This document shows positions 23,380-36,700 of a stretch of DNA of 64,000 nt, piece by piece. The translations under genes and the position numbers were made by a program. The stretch is from Tubulanus polymorphus. Its lineage: Eukaryota; Nemertea; Palaeonemertea; Tubulaniformes; Tubulanidae. The notes beneath the pieces are model-generated. The model saw only the letters and a list, made by a program, of their open reading frames with translations. It did not search any database and was not told the DNA's origin. Position 1 is the first letter of the stretch, and every line of letters begins with the position of its first letter. Location of the stretch: positions 4,659,001 to 4,723,000 of the forward strand of contig NC_134029.1 in the NCBI RefSeq assembly GCF_964204645.1, read 5' to 3'.

Positions 23380-26300
23380 GTAAATTCACAATGCAAAAGA
23401 ACTATTTCGTCTTTTTTGGCGTAACGTAGCATTTTCCGGATATTTCCGAAGAATTACGTTTCGCGTCATGCTTTTCCATGCTCTATATGCAAGCCACTTT
23501 TATTGGCCCGTATAAACACGAAATATTTTCACTAATCAACCAATTAGCAATAAGAGCACGAAAAGCGTTTGTTCTATCAAGAATTATCTATATTCCGAGC
23601 TCATTTGAGTTGCTCTTTCAACGATTTCTCAATCCCGATAAACAATCAACAAGCCTGATAAATGAAGATCTTTCGGTCGCCAGACGAAAAGATAAATCAA
23701 CAACAGATATATGTAAAAACTGTACATTGTGAGAGCAATTGATTTCCTTTTCGTGAACTTTGTGTCGGTTATATGCGACTGCTACAAAACATTTGATCGA
23801 TGATCATAAATAAATCACTCGCGGCTTCGTCTTGACGGGACTTCGCCATCAGCCAGTTCATTCTCCGCTTTCACCCTTGCACAAATTGCACATGACAGGT
23901 TATTTTCATTTGCGCGACATAAAGCGCCGATATTAATGAGCAATAGGCTAACAGAATTAACCCGTGGCCAATTGAACCGTGATTAGCGGCTGCCAAGTAG
24001 CCGTATTCGCTTTCTTACCAACCGCGAGAAGTGGTAAGCAGTATATTTTTTTATTTGATAAGCATCATCGCAATGTCGATGATCGACGTTCTACTGTTTT
24101 ATATACACTGATGATAAGAATGAAACATTCAGAGGAAGCTGGCACTTCAGTTTGTTATATAGGAGAATTTCATCAGTTCACGGGAGTGTAGGGATGATAC
24201 AAGTGCGTTTATACGAAATATTGGGAAGTATGGTCGCTGTCACTCTCGCTTGCCAGGGTTTGATTGCTTCCCGGAACCACAATCCAAACCCTGAGTAACC
24301 ATGATGTCGCTGTGGGCTTCGGTCGCAAATATTATGTGTTACCCACTTTAAATTGCACGAGCCCATCGATGCTTAGGGGCGTACGGGGCCATACAAAACA
24401 CGAACCCTTAGCAAGCCCAATAAAGTCCGAATAGACGAACTATTTGTCGGTGATTTAGGGTAGATCATAGTACACAACGGCTACTCCTCGACAGATGCAT
24501 TCACAGACGTTGGTTTCATGTAAACATATTTCAAATCAACGTAATCCTTATTTGTAACCATGGACTTACAAACTAGAAACTAAAAAATCCATACGAACAT
24601 ATTCCTTGTAAAATACTGAACTTTATTCTACTTCTGGGTCTCCTCATAACGTGTGACATTTTTCAGATGTCGCTCGTCGTCGAATTGATCAATGTTTTTA
24701 GGTTTATATATAGACGTTTTTGATTGATTGTAAACCGTTTGAATCTTTTGAAGTGAACAGCCGTAAAATGTTACATTTAAAATAGCGGCTTTTTAAGCTG
24801 GAGGGTTCGCGACGCGCTCAAAACTGGGGCTCAACGATATCAATTGACAAACAGATCGAACGAACAACACGTGAAGATGAATCTAGAACCATCTGCTTTA
24901 AAGTGGTCGATAAAACCTGTATGTGGCCGAGGCGAATATATGGAATCGGTTTCTTCTTTCAAAATGGAAATCTACTCATAATTCAAACTCGAAACGCGGT
25001 TGGACGAAAAGAAGCGTGAAGACATCGATTACTTGAACAGAGTTTTTCTGGAAAGATCTTTGAAGTTCATATCTAAAAACGCTTCGTGAAAAAGATGGAC
25101 ACGAATTGCGTTCTACCCAACACTCTTTTTCTTTGGTCTTGCGAGATTGTATCTTATACCACAGCTTGGAAGATAATTGCTCCAAGACTACAGATTGCGT
25201 CTTTGAAATAACTAAATTACGATATAAGTGGAATCGACAAGTTGAGATGGCAAGTTATCGACTTGATCACTTAATAACCGCTAACTAACCCCTAAAATCT
25301 TAATTACCAGAACTAGCCACACTTATACATCAATTTCACGACTTTTTGTCTTCGCTCAGTTCATTAAGATGATTAGCCACTAGTATAGTGTCCAACGAAT
25401 CGAAATGCGTAAACTATTGTCTTGTTCAACCGGTCAAAGTGCAATTTGTACTTGAATAACAGATGGACAAATGCGAGCTTTTATCGAGATCACCCATATA
25501 CCTGGACAGATAGTTTTTTGAATATAGGTAGAAGTGATGCATTATTCCCATGGCACTGGTCAGAAAAGGCTTAAATCTAGTGATTTTGGTTTAACGGGGT
25601 CCCGAACTCTACTGGGGGCTCAGAACAACACGTATTCCGTTCTATTTACTCGCACTTTATCCATTAATAGTCTATCTGAGTCGTAACACTTAGAAACTAT
25701 TGTCGCCATTGTATGGAAAACATGTTCTTTCCACGATAAAGCATAGGTCATCTTAGACTGAATTCGAGTGTGTATGTATCTAACACGTTTCTGCCTGACT
25801 AAGCATTAAAAGCCCGTAAAAGTGAATGTTCAATTTGTACTACACTCTTGCAATATAATTCTTATACAAATAAAGTTTTTGTAATTACAAAGGCGCGACC
25901 TTGGGCTAATTGATTATTGATTGATCAATAGTCTCTGACGTAAGACGTAACTTTCGCGGTCATCCTTTATCCTGTCGTTTTTGTAGGCGTAGACGTGATA
26001 TCCCCGGGCCAAAAATTCGGATGTTTAGTGACCCACCCACACCGCCTGGCGTTTGTATATTCTAGTTTACATATATTCCATGTGTGTATATTGTTTATAC
26101 CTAGAGGAATGAACAATCCCCAATCCCCAAACCCATCCCATGAAAAACAAAATCTACTTATTCGAAATAATAGAATAAAAGGATTCGCCAGGTCCTCTTC
26201 GATAGGATAGTAATAAGAATATTTGAAAATAAAATACTTTCTGTTATTACAAGTTTGACGGAAGCATTTGAAGAATAAACTACATAGTGAAATTCCTGGT

Positions 26301-26386
26301 ATTCAACTAAAAGTCTTATCACAGATGATTATTCATCCTACGATTAAATCAGGCCTATAGACACGGAATCGTGTCGACTCTCTCTA
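23380..26386. other. Mostly non-coding; repeat copy and weak exon-like sites
   Basis: This stretch holds the second R3 repeat copy (24246-24267). Two strong acceptors lead into short frames: one at 24666 opens an ATG frame of 18 codons, and one at 25986 opens a 24-codon frame containing DIPGPKIRMFSDPPTPP. Neither has a convincing donor, so no gene is called. Confidence 0.4.
24246..24267 (+). repeat. Dispersed repeat R3, copy 2
   Basis: TCGCTTGCCAGGGTTTGATT followed by GC, matching the minus strand at 4065-4086 in 21 of 22 bases. The flanks share little obvious similarity. Confidence 0.45.
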
Positions 26387-26593
26387 TTAAGAGTTCGGGT
26401 CACTCCCACTTTCCATTCCGCTGGCGAGGTCGATTGTCGCGAGCATCACGAGCAGCAATAACACGCTTCCACCCCGCAGCGAGTCGACGGTGAACTCGCC
26501 GGCATTCAGCTCGCTCGCATTCACACAACTTGCATGAGTTGCCTCCAGTTCAGTCGCTTGTTCGCCGCGCCGCAGCCGCGTTCCATCACACAT
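26387..26593 (-). CDS. Candidate first exon with hydrophobic segment, 68 aa
   Basis: On the minus strand an ATG at 26593 opens a 68-codon frame ending in TAA at 26387. The block is GC-rich inside AT-rich flanks. Residues 1-43 are polar and often charged. They are followed by a strongly hydrophobic segment, GGSVLLLLVMLATIDLASG, and a short polar tail. This resembles a signal peptide or signal anchor at the end of a first coding exon. A moderate donor (GGAAA followed by GTGGGA) lies just after the hydrophobic segment, so the real protein may continue in exons further left. A TATA-like element at 26625-26633 sits about 30 bases before the ATG, leaving almost no 5' leader. No family was recognised. 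Confidence 0.3.
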   Translation of the reverse strand: MCDGTRLRRGEQATELEATHASCVNASELNAGEFTVDSLRGGSVLLLLVMLATIDLASGMESGSDPNS

Positions 26594-26624
26594 CAACTCA
26601 AAACGCTTTTCACATAGTTATAGG

Positions 26625-26633
26625 ATTTATATA
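26625..26633 (-). promoter_or_regulatory. TATA-like element
   Basis: TATATAAAT on the minus strand, about 30 bases upstream of the start of the candidate frame at 26593. AT-rich sequence makes such elements common, so only its position gives it weight. Confidence 0.2.
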
Positions 26634-26939
26634 TGTCGTTGCATATTTATCAAACTTTTTAATGGATTCTTTATGCAACTTCGATTGATAAGTAACGTAT
26701 CGTCAATGAAAAGGATTATTTATTTATTGAAGGTAGGAACATCTTTTTGAAATCTTTGTTTTCATTCACAACTGTTGCATATCACTTGGCTAGAACTTTA
26801 TATCTTTGCTGAGTTATCATTTTTTTTTCATTTTTCGTATTCACTATTGTTTTGTGGATTTTCAAAACAAGTTGAAACGTTGAACTTACAGGATAAATGA
26901 TGATTTAGGTCTTAACCAAACATGACAACGATCAACTAT

Positions 26940-27123
26940 CTAAGCTAAATACGTGATTAGACTGCTGTAAAGATGAGTTTTTTTCCATGAAAATGTTTCA
27001 TGCATATACTTTATATATACATGCCTTTTGCACGGGATAGAAATCAGATCAATAACATAGAGGGGGTCATCGTGTATGATTGAAATTTTCCATTCCTTCG
27101 ATTCTTGCATTTCATCTGAGAAC
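26940..27123 (-). CDS. Candidate terminal exon, unknown protein
   Basis: A minus-strand acceptor, GAATAGCTTTTTCAG, is followed after one base by 60 open codons ending in TAG at 26940. The peptide contains SDEMQESKEWKISIIHDDP and later CKRHVYIKYMHETFSWKK, with ordinary composition and no low complexity. The frame is AT-rich, in which a 60-codon run is unusual but not impossible. No poly(A) signal was seen close by, and no upstream exon is known. Confidence 0.25.
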
Positions 27124-29032
<1,909 letters not shown>

Positions 29033-29674
29033 CAGCAATCAATAATATAATTAATATATATACAAGCAATCAGTAATATAGACGTGTTGACAGGTGCTCA
29101 TTTTCAAATCATCGAATCGATACGTTCTGCAGTACGATGCGAGAATTTGACCAGTTCGTTGCCCTGAGAACCACGAGATTAGTTCAGGTGCGAGGGATAT
29201 TGAAATCGCGTCTATATTAAAGGTATCGATATCGATTTCAATACGATTTCAACGAGGTGTCCGCCATTGAATCCAGATGTTAATTGACCACTTTATTCTC
29301 AGAAGACTGTCGTAAATGTGTTTAATAATGGCGACACCCGCTGAGCGGTAATGACCGTCAAATATGTGAAACTTATTGAAACAATGATACGCGTCGACGC
29401 GAACAATGCGCGCTTGAATCAATCGAATTTATGAATATGATTCTGAGAGATTGTCTGCTAGATTATCGTCCACGGTATGTCTAGGAGTGTTACATCATCT
29501 ATCAGTTTGTTCCCGGGTATCTAACATGGTAAGGTGATAATTCTAGATAGGAGAATGATCCGATCCCTCTAAACTAACCATTGTTCATTGACTTGCTAAG
29601 GGGTAAAGAACAGGCTATATGGGGGTGACTCTCGAGGGTGTCAAATTTCTGCTCCAATAATCGCCATTTTCCAG

Positions 29675-29794
29675 AAATGTCCCAAAATCGTTAATGCTAT
29701 TAAGCGGCGGCTGGACGTTCCCGAAGAAGAGGCTTTAAGGCTCGAAACTGTTCTTCCTCGGCGGAAGAGCTTCCTCTTCCCCGATGATATTTAA
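29675..29794 (+). CDS. Candidate terminal coding exon, unknown protein
   Basis: A pyrimidine-rich acceptor, TCGCCATTTTCCAG, ends at 29674. It is followed in phase 0 by 39 codons and a TAA at 29792. The peptide has a strongly protein-like charge pattern, for example KCPKIVNAIKRRLDVPEEEA and then LPRRKSFLFPDDI at the end. GC content rises over the exon and falls outside it. The sequence CCGAAGAAGA can also pair with TCTTCCTCGG further on, so a structured RNA is an alternative. No AATAAA was seen in the next few hundred bases. No family was recognised. Confidence 0.37.
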   Translation, partial: KCPKIVNAIKRRLDVPEEEALRLETVLPRRKSFLFPDDI

Positions 29795-30760
29795 CGCGCG
29801 GGACAGTCTACCCCGGCTTCAAATCCGCGCGGTTCCTTCCACTTCCCGAACACGTGTTTTCTCAAGTCGTTTAGTTGGCTAATAGTCTCCCTGGCGTGTA
29901 TGTAACTCGTTTGGGCTATATGCAAATTCCGTCACTGCGTCGTTTTCGTGACACGAGCGATGTACATATTCCAAACATGCTTGTGTTAACATTTTGTCGG
30001 CGTTTTTGAGCTCGTCCCCCGACGCTTCCGAACAATCAAACCGTTTGCTAGAACCGACGCAAACGTATAATACCGAATAGTTATTATCTCTGCGCTCGCA
30101 GTGGTGATGGATGGTTAACGTCGTACCTACGCTAACAGCGTTAATTCCACGTTTTGCTAGTAAAACCCCCTGGTCGGCCATAAAACAGAACGGTCGCCGC
30201 TTATCGGCTTATCCTACGGCCGGTCTTATTGAAAATGGCCAGCCATTGCTGCCATCACGCCCGGCCAGGATTGAGAGCTTATGGTTATCTGTAGACCTTG
30301 CAAATCACCGAGAAGTAGAGCGGGTGGACAGCGCGCCCTTTATTTTGAAATATTAAAATAGATAGATTGAAAAATCATTTTCTTAAGTGCCGAAATTATC
30401 ATTTGGGGAACTTGAACGCGCAATCACGAGATCAGACTGCGTATCAACGGCAGAAAAGAAATCTTCTTTCAGCCGAGATTGGTTCTATGTTTTTATGATT
30501 GTCACCCGGTGATTCAGCTTGTCGGGAAATAGTGACTGTTAAAAGCTAATTCCATTCGGAACGAATTTACTATACTGATGACAATTTAACATTGTGTGTG
30601 AAAATGACGAGGCTCGTTACGGTTTGAATCGTCGCGTAGTAACTGCAGATTGCGCTGAGTTCTGATTGTGAACAGTTTGCAGGAACCGGTATCGTCTTGA
30701 ATCCACGTTCAGATGCTTTACCTGTTTTAACCATGGACACTCGCTTTAGAGTCCATGTTT
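29795..30760. other. No gene recognised; non-coding
   Basis: Several overlapping frames at 29879-30356 on both strands without splice or start support. A near-palindrome at 30732-30757 (CATGGAC..GTCCATG) sits between two TTTTAACC direct repeats. Confidence 0.45.
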
Positions 30761-30886
30761 TAACCCAGTTGCGCCAAGCCTAGTTTACAAGAGTAATCGT
30801 AAATCTTTAGACTCGTCTCAGTTGTTAGATCCTCAAGTCTAAAGACTGGTCTTAAATCTAAGCCATGAATGTGAAACCGGGCTAAC
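30761..30886. mobile_element. Old foldback element (MITE-like)
   Basis: The two ends are diverged inverted repeats. The left end reads TAACCCAGTTGCGCCAAGCC, and the right end read on the minus strand is TTAGCCCGGTTTCACATTCA. Inside, TCTTTAGACT (30804-30813) is perfectly complementary to AGTCTAAAGA (30836-30845), and further TAAATCT/TTAAATC repeats surround these. The arrangement, about 125 bases long with no coding capacity, is that of a non-autonomous DNA transposon relic. The target duplication is unclear, and a TTAA-type target is possible. Confidence 0.5.
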
Positions 30887-31243
30887 GTCTTTTAAATCTA
30901 ATACATGGTTGTACAGCTGGGGCTTGCTTTGGGTTAGCATTCGAGATTAAACCGATGATTTGGTGGCGTACCGAATTAGAAAAGTCAAGACTCCAAGGAA
31001 AAGCCGAATCGTGATGAAATGTTTTTCGCCGCGGGCATTAGTTAGATCAGTGAATTATACCGGTCCTGACCTTGACTGGCAGTGTTTCCCCTTCGAAGAA
31101 AATCATTGTGGTTTAATTAATGTAACCGGCTGATTTTTCTCTTAAGGTCAGCGGTGATACTCTTCGATGCGAATAATGTCGTCAATGTTTTCATTTCCAA
31201 ATTTGTTCTCATCGTTTTGACAAAATCATTTCACCATACCATA

Positions 31244-31255
31244 CCCCCCCCCCCC
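31244..31255 (+). repeat. Poly-C run, 12 bases
   Basis: Twelve consecutive C in non-coding sequence. It is followed by CGTGAGGATTCGCC, which loosely resembles repeat R1. Confidence 0.9.
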
Positions 31256-31557
31256 GCGTGAGGATTCGCCTGGTCATGTTACCCGATCACGACCTCGTCT
31301 CTCGATCGCTCATTGATGGCGGTCGCTCGAGTATTTTTTCTCCGCTGTAGATTAAGCACTAATGACATATCGTCGCTCTCATGTACAACAATAATCCCTC
31401 TACTTACAGTAGCGAGCGACATATCTATATTCTAGGTACAGTATCGATATCTGGATGGCTATTATACATACACGTTGTTGTACAGAATACTGACGACAAT
31501 AGGTTCCAATTCTGCGGTATATGTAGGTTATTTAAAGATACATTCATTTCTCTTTAG

Positions 31558-31612
31558 TAATTCGAGCACGTTAAAACGACATTCTGATGTTTATTATCGC
31601 ATGGCTTACTGA
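31558..31612 (+). CDS. Weak candidate terminal exon
   Basis: The acceptor CATTTCTCTTTAG ends at 31557 and is followed, after one base, by 17 codons (NSSTLKRHSDVYYRMAY) and a TGA. Only the acceptor and the brevity of the frame support it. The opposite strand is open over the same bases. Confidence 0.12.
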
Positions 31613-31742
31613 CTGCTCTCATATTAACCCTACAATCTCTAGAAACGTTACCGATAAAAAAGGTTCCTGCCTCGGTACCAGCTACAAATGACATTTTGAA
31701 ATTTGTTGCGGTGAGGATGCCGTGGTAATCGAGGATCCTGCT

Positions 31743-31772
31743 TGTGGCAAGTGAGGATTCACCAGGTTCGCT
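31743..31772 (-). repeat. Dispersed 30-base repeat R1, copy 2
   Basis: On the minus strand it begins AGCGAACCTGGTGAATCCTC and ends GCCACA, about 27 of 30 identical to the copy at 8707. Immediately beside it the phrase GAGGAT recurs three times at about 22-base spacing. The minus-strand frame here reads SEPGESSLATSRIL. Confidence 0.6.
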
Positions 31773-32212
31773 AGTGTACATTAACGATGCCCTAATCTTT
31801 TGCCTTTTTTCAAATTCAATTAAACCAATGGGAATCTAAGACTCTAGATAAAAATTCATTGAACTAGAATTTGATTGAGTGTTCCTGATAATTCGCACGC
31901 TGGATAGCTGGATGCTGGGCTCCTCTTTGTTCTGCCGTTACTTTGGCACCGTAGTTGTACTCATTTGTAGTGAATTCAATCTCACTCGCGAGTACCGAGT
32001 TGTAGTATATACTTGCTATCATCCCGCGTGCACAAGAGAGGCAATATTCAGTTTCCAAAAAACAATATTCATCGAGTATTAATTTTATCGGTTTTAAATT
32101 CTGATTAATCTTAATGGATGGACGCAAATTGTGGTTAATGATTCATTTAAAACTCATTAAACGGAATATGACACGAATGAATTAATGGATTTGAGCTCAG
32201 GCGCACATCTCC

Positions 32213-32248
32213 CAGAGAGAGAGAGAGAGAGAGAGAGTGAGAGAGAGA
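32213..32248 (+). repeat. GA microsatellite
   Basis: (GA)n with one GTGA interruption. On the minus strand it is a CT tract that ends GGGAG at 32208 and could act as the pyrimidine tract of a 3' splice site. In that reading the downstream frame is in phase with the candidate exon at 32407-32476. Confidence 0.95.
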
Positions 32249-32406
32249 AAGCGGCATGACACCAATCGCAGTCAGACAAATATCATTTGAGCGAATCGTT
32301 ATTTTCTGAAAATGTGAACGTCTACGATTTGAATCCACAGATATCGTCTTGAAGCATATTTCGTAAGATACAAGATGAGAAAACTGCACATTGCACGCGA
32401 ACTTAC

Positions 32407-32476
32407 TGATGTCGATGTCTCGATTAATATCGCGAAAGGACTTCAAACCCAGGACGACCATTGAATATTTACACTG
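32407..32476 (-). CDS. Candidate coding exon, unknown protein
   Basis: On the minus strand, the acceptor-like GATTTCTAG at 32477 is followed by 23 codons plus one base, ending at an excellent donor, CATCA followed by GTAAGT, at 32406. The peptide ends MVVLGLKSFRDINRDIDI, and its methionine (32461) could also be the start. If the intron ends after the CT repeat at about 32208, the frame continues for about 19 more codons to a stop at 32147, in matching phase. The acceptor is weak and the gene is unrecognised. Confidence 0.27.
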
Positions 32477-33530
32477 CTAGAAATCTACGTTGCGTCGATG
32501 CGATTTGATTTGAGAATTTGATTGAAATTTATTGACCGACATGAATATTTAACAACTCGCGCTCTGCTGCAGAAGAACGTTACGCGGAACGGCGGCGAGA
32601 GTAGACAGTTCTGCGGCGTAGATTAATCGGCTCGATGCAACACCGGCGAGAAGATAGTCGGTGAATAATTAACGAAGAATCAACAGGAATCTTCATTCGG
32701 TTCTCATCTCTGTGAAGTAGATTGTGATTGCTGCAGTTTTATGAAAATAAAGCGGAATCGCCGGGTACGTACGGCAGTCTCGTTAAAGCCGGCATCGCTG
32801 CTCTGTCTCATCTGTGGTCATTGATTCTTAGTTTTTGCCGAAAAAATCTACGTTCAGAGGGTTTGACAGATGTTCGTTGGATAAACACAACGACCGATTT
32901 GGTGGCCGCGGGTGGCAGAGAATGGCAGGGAAGGCTCCGATGATTGGAATAAATCAAGACGAGAATATATAACGCTACTTATTAGCGGTAATATGACCCA
33001 AAGAACAAATGTCCTTGTCCAAACCAGGTCACAACTTAATGTCCTAGATATTTTAGGAGGCTGTTATCTGAGAACTTTTTTTGTAGTTCGATGGCTATTA
33101 TAATATTTCAATTCCATCCGAGACTGCCGGTAATTCTGCCATCAGATCTGTATCGGAATCCAATTGAAGGATCTTTTACCGACGCGTTTGAAGAATCTCG
33201 GATTTCTTTCCTCGTAAACACTTCAGACTTTTTGCTCGACGAATCGCGAGTCGCATTAGCCGTGTTATTAATTCAGCCAGTTAAACCACGGCGCGGGAAC
33301 CCGGGCTAAAAATCTCTCTATCGTCAATCGAACACGCGATTAACGAAAATACCGGTGACTTATTAAATTTAGGTGTTTAACCGTGCGACAGTCACCGCGT
33401 GAAAACCATGGCAACAGTTCATTAACTGTCACACGCCTGTTGCGCGAGGCTAGTTAACAGACGGTCACGAGGTTAGATTGAGCTTGTTACGTTATTCTAA
33501 ATGCTACCAATCTTGAAGAAACCAACATCT
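32477..33530. other. No gene recognised; non-coding
   Basis: A moderately CpG-rich stretch at 32560-32680 and short overlapping plus-strand frames up to 33309. No splice pair or start supports any of them. Confidence 0.5.
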
Positions 33531-33722
33531 CTACGACGACTCGTCAGAACTAGAGTCGTGTAGTGTGATGTGATTTTCGACTTCTGGTTCGTCATTGACA
33601 GTGATTTCTACGTCATCGATGGCGCGCAGTGATTTGTGGCTGTTCCGGTATACTCCCGTCGCTAAACACACTCCTGCCGCGGTTTTGGAGAACTTTCCCA
33701 CTCCACAACTCACAATATGCAT
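33531..33722 (-). CDS. Candidate coding region, acidic C-terminus, 63 aa
   Basis: On the minus strand an ATG at 33722 opens 63 codons ending in TAG at 33531, and the frame is open a further 19 codons upstream. The product begins MHIVSCGVGKFSKTAAG and ends in an acidic, serine-rich tail containing DDVEITVNDEPEVEN and DSSSDESS. Such tails are typical of cytoplasmic ends of membrane or signalling proteins, so this may be a last coding exon, possibly starting after GCGGCAG in the middle. GC content is above the flanks. No poly(A) signal was located and no family was recognised. Confidence 0.32.
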   Translation of the reverse strand: MHIVSCGVGKFSKTAAGVCLATGVYRNSHKSLRAIDDVEITVNDEPEVENHITLHDSSSDESS

Positions 33723-36700
33723 TTGTGATGGGTATTGATAAAATTGGGCATTGAGGTTTCTATTCAGGGATTGTCCCACTTATTCATTTGATCGATCTAA
33801 GTTGATTTCATGGGATGCTTGTTTGGTGTCTACAAATCCACCGCGCTTGTCCGGGTCGAAACAGCGGTTCACTTACTGGTCTCGTCAATCCGGGGTTCAA
33901 GGGTTCAAATTTCCATTCCTGCCCTCAAAGAATCCAAGTTTAGATTGTCTGATGGCATACTATTGCAGAATAATGGCCACAATTATTTCGTTTTGTATGT
34001 TTCACGAATTGCTGTGGGCATTTGCGTGGTTTTCCACTTTACGGCGTACTGGTATGAAAAGATAACCGTGGTATAGGGTCACGCAGGAAGTCACGACTCG
34101 AGGCTGCTACTGATATAAGAAATTCGCTCGTAATAGAACTGTGTAGCGTTTTTTTATCAGATTGCATTCTTGAAGCGCTGGAACTTAGAGTCAATTTTGC
34201 TTCAACGTCTAAATTAGCCGTGCTTACTTTATACAGTACAGCTTGTGTGCGCCGAATTGGAAATTCAAACTACCCTTCTTCAGGACGAGGGAGAGTGGGT
34301 TAAAAATAATTGAAAAACAAGAAGACGAAGATAGCACCAGGGAAACACCCTCCATATCGGTATACCACATGACAAACTGAGTCGGAAGCGCCGAATCATT
34401 GTGTGATCGCAACTGATTTTGTATTCTGGCAAATTCGGCTCCATTTAAGTACGGTATACTTCCAAAGGCTAAAATCTCGTGAGCGTCGCTTATATAGATG
34501 AGCAACTTGGTCATAGCTAGTTGGGCACTATGATAGCGAGTACTTGGTGCAGTCTTGGAGTGGAGTAATCATTGAATTATTACTACAAGATGCAGTTTAG
34601 GCAATTCTCTATAAGATGCGATGACCGACGGGCTGCGTACGTCTTCGTCATATTGCCTTCCAGTACTCATTATGACTTAACTGGTCAAAATGTCTGACTC
34701 ACGAATACCGCCACTGGTCAACCGTTCAGACTCCCGCGTACGAAACACGCGCAATTACATTCGAACCGTGCTGAGAACAAAGAGAAACCCGTGTTTTAAA
34801 CACCGAAGTCGATGATTATAGCACGAATTTCGCTTTTCAACCGTAAAAATACGAGCTAATCATCGAAATATTCGTCGTCGTCGAGCGTGTTTTTACGGCA
34901 GGACGAATTGTGAAAGGACATCCCTTTGACCGCTCGCCCTGAACTGATGACTAGTCGCCGCCGTTCGTATTTTCCATGTCATGACCATCGGTTTTTATTT
35001 CTCCGGTCTGCTTTTTTCAGCCGCAGAGAAGAATACGTTAATGGGCGTGAAAAGGCCTGATTTTCTGGCCAGTACCTAGAACAAAGGCTGTAGTGATTAT
35101 CGGACACCTCTCCTGGTGACAATGATGTGACCTGAACAGCTGTTCGGGTTGGTAAAGCACTCGCCCGAGTGTCCGTTAATTTACTCAATATACCATCAGT
35201 CAATAAAGACAACGATCTTCCTATTGTAATCCCATTAAACGCAGATGTTGACAAGTCTAATGCTGTTTCTAAATGTACGAATGTTGTTTACGGAACTGGA
35301 AACGGCTCGGCGCGCGCGTTCATTTCAATTTCATCCTGGAGAGCCATTGTCATTTTCCGATCGATATAAATGAATCATCGACTATATCCGCAATTGCATA
35401 CGTATACATTAAATAGAAATCGAAAAAAGAAATATGAAAAAAAACGATCTGTATCAGTGCAATTTAGTAGATCTGTATTAATTTGTGTATGAAAATGAAA
35501 TTGAATATCGTGGAATTGGAGGGAACCATATGCGTATAGCGCGTACAATGAATCAGTAATTGAATCTAAACGCAACGCGCTATCGAGTATATTGATGTTT
35601 TATTATTCAACTACAAGAAAACAGCGACAATTTTTCATGGAATTCGTGACCTGGAAGTTTGCTATCGACGAAATATTCCCGTTTTATTGAGGCGCCGTTT
35701 GTTTGCGTTAGAACGCGTAAATATGGCTAAATGTTAGAATTTAGCCGACGAGTACGTGACGCTATCACCGAATTCACTTGTTTAGGAAATTACCAGATTG
35801 CGCTGTTTGTTGGTCGTGTGTAAACACGGCGTCAATTTCCAAGTGACTGTTGTTTTTCTGCGCGTGTGACTTCGAATGAAAACGGGTCCCGTTGGAAGAC
35901 GCGCCCTGTTGTAGATTGTTATGAATAATGGATGATATTTTGAAATGTTGGCGCAATGTAATCAGCCGATGAATATTATTTGTGATGTTATTTTGTTCGC
36001 AGATGCTAAATATTGAAGTCGTGTGCTTTATTGAAGAGGTTTTGAAGGGTAGCACTTTTCTCATCAGGGGCCCTGTTGAACTCATCTAAGCCTGTTTTGG
36101 TTGTAAATTTAAAACCAGTTTTAGATTTCTAGACTTGTGTCACGTTTGTGCAACACCGAGTCCAGTGTTCGCATTATGATATCGAACCAGGTCCGAACCA
36201 TGATTATCCCCAGAAACCGGTTCCACAGTAATTATGATTTTAAGACACTAAATCCAGCTGGAACCTGAAAACTCCATCGTCGCCACCATATTTGGTGAAT
36301 TCATCGGCGATCTCCGAACGTTTTACTATTATCGTCAGTATTGCAGTGAAACGGAATAAAAACGAATAAGAAATGGCCTTTAAATGTAAGATCTGATTCA
36401 AGTATTTAGAAGATAGCAATGCAAAACCATCGGAGATGAATCGAGATGTGCCTTACTCACATCACAGTACAATCAACCGTGATGAGATTTGAAGAAGAAA
36501 AATTGAATTCTTGCCGATCAACATTCAAAAAGCGTGCAATTCAGTGACGCGCCACTTAACAATGACGTCATAAATCGCTTTTAATGTCACGGCAGGGAAA
36601 CCGTTGAATCCGTCAGGCCACTGGAAATAAAATAATATCAACGTTCGAATCGCAGCTTTCGAATCCGATATTGAAATTTATGCGTATTGAATCAGCCAGA

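Noticed and set aside
25987-26065. Acceptor followed by a frame containing DIPGPKIRMFSDPPTPP
   Set aside because: It is 24 codons to a stop with no donor. Two other readings are equally possible.
33840-33920. tRNA-like sequence with GGTTCAAATTTCC
   Set aside because: No acceptor or anticodon stem forms and the B box has an extra base, so it is not a tRNA gene.
35021-35080. Excellent acceptor with two short open frames
   Set aside because: Both frames stop within 12-18 codons and no good donor follows. Strong acceptor-like tracts are common in this AT-rich DNA.
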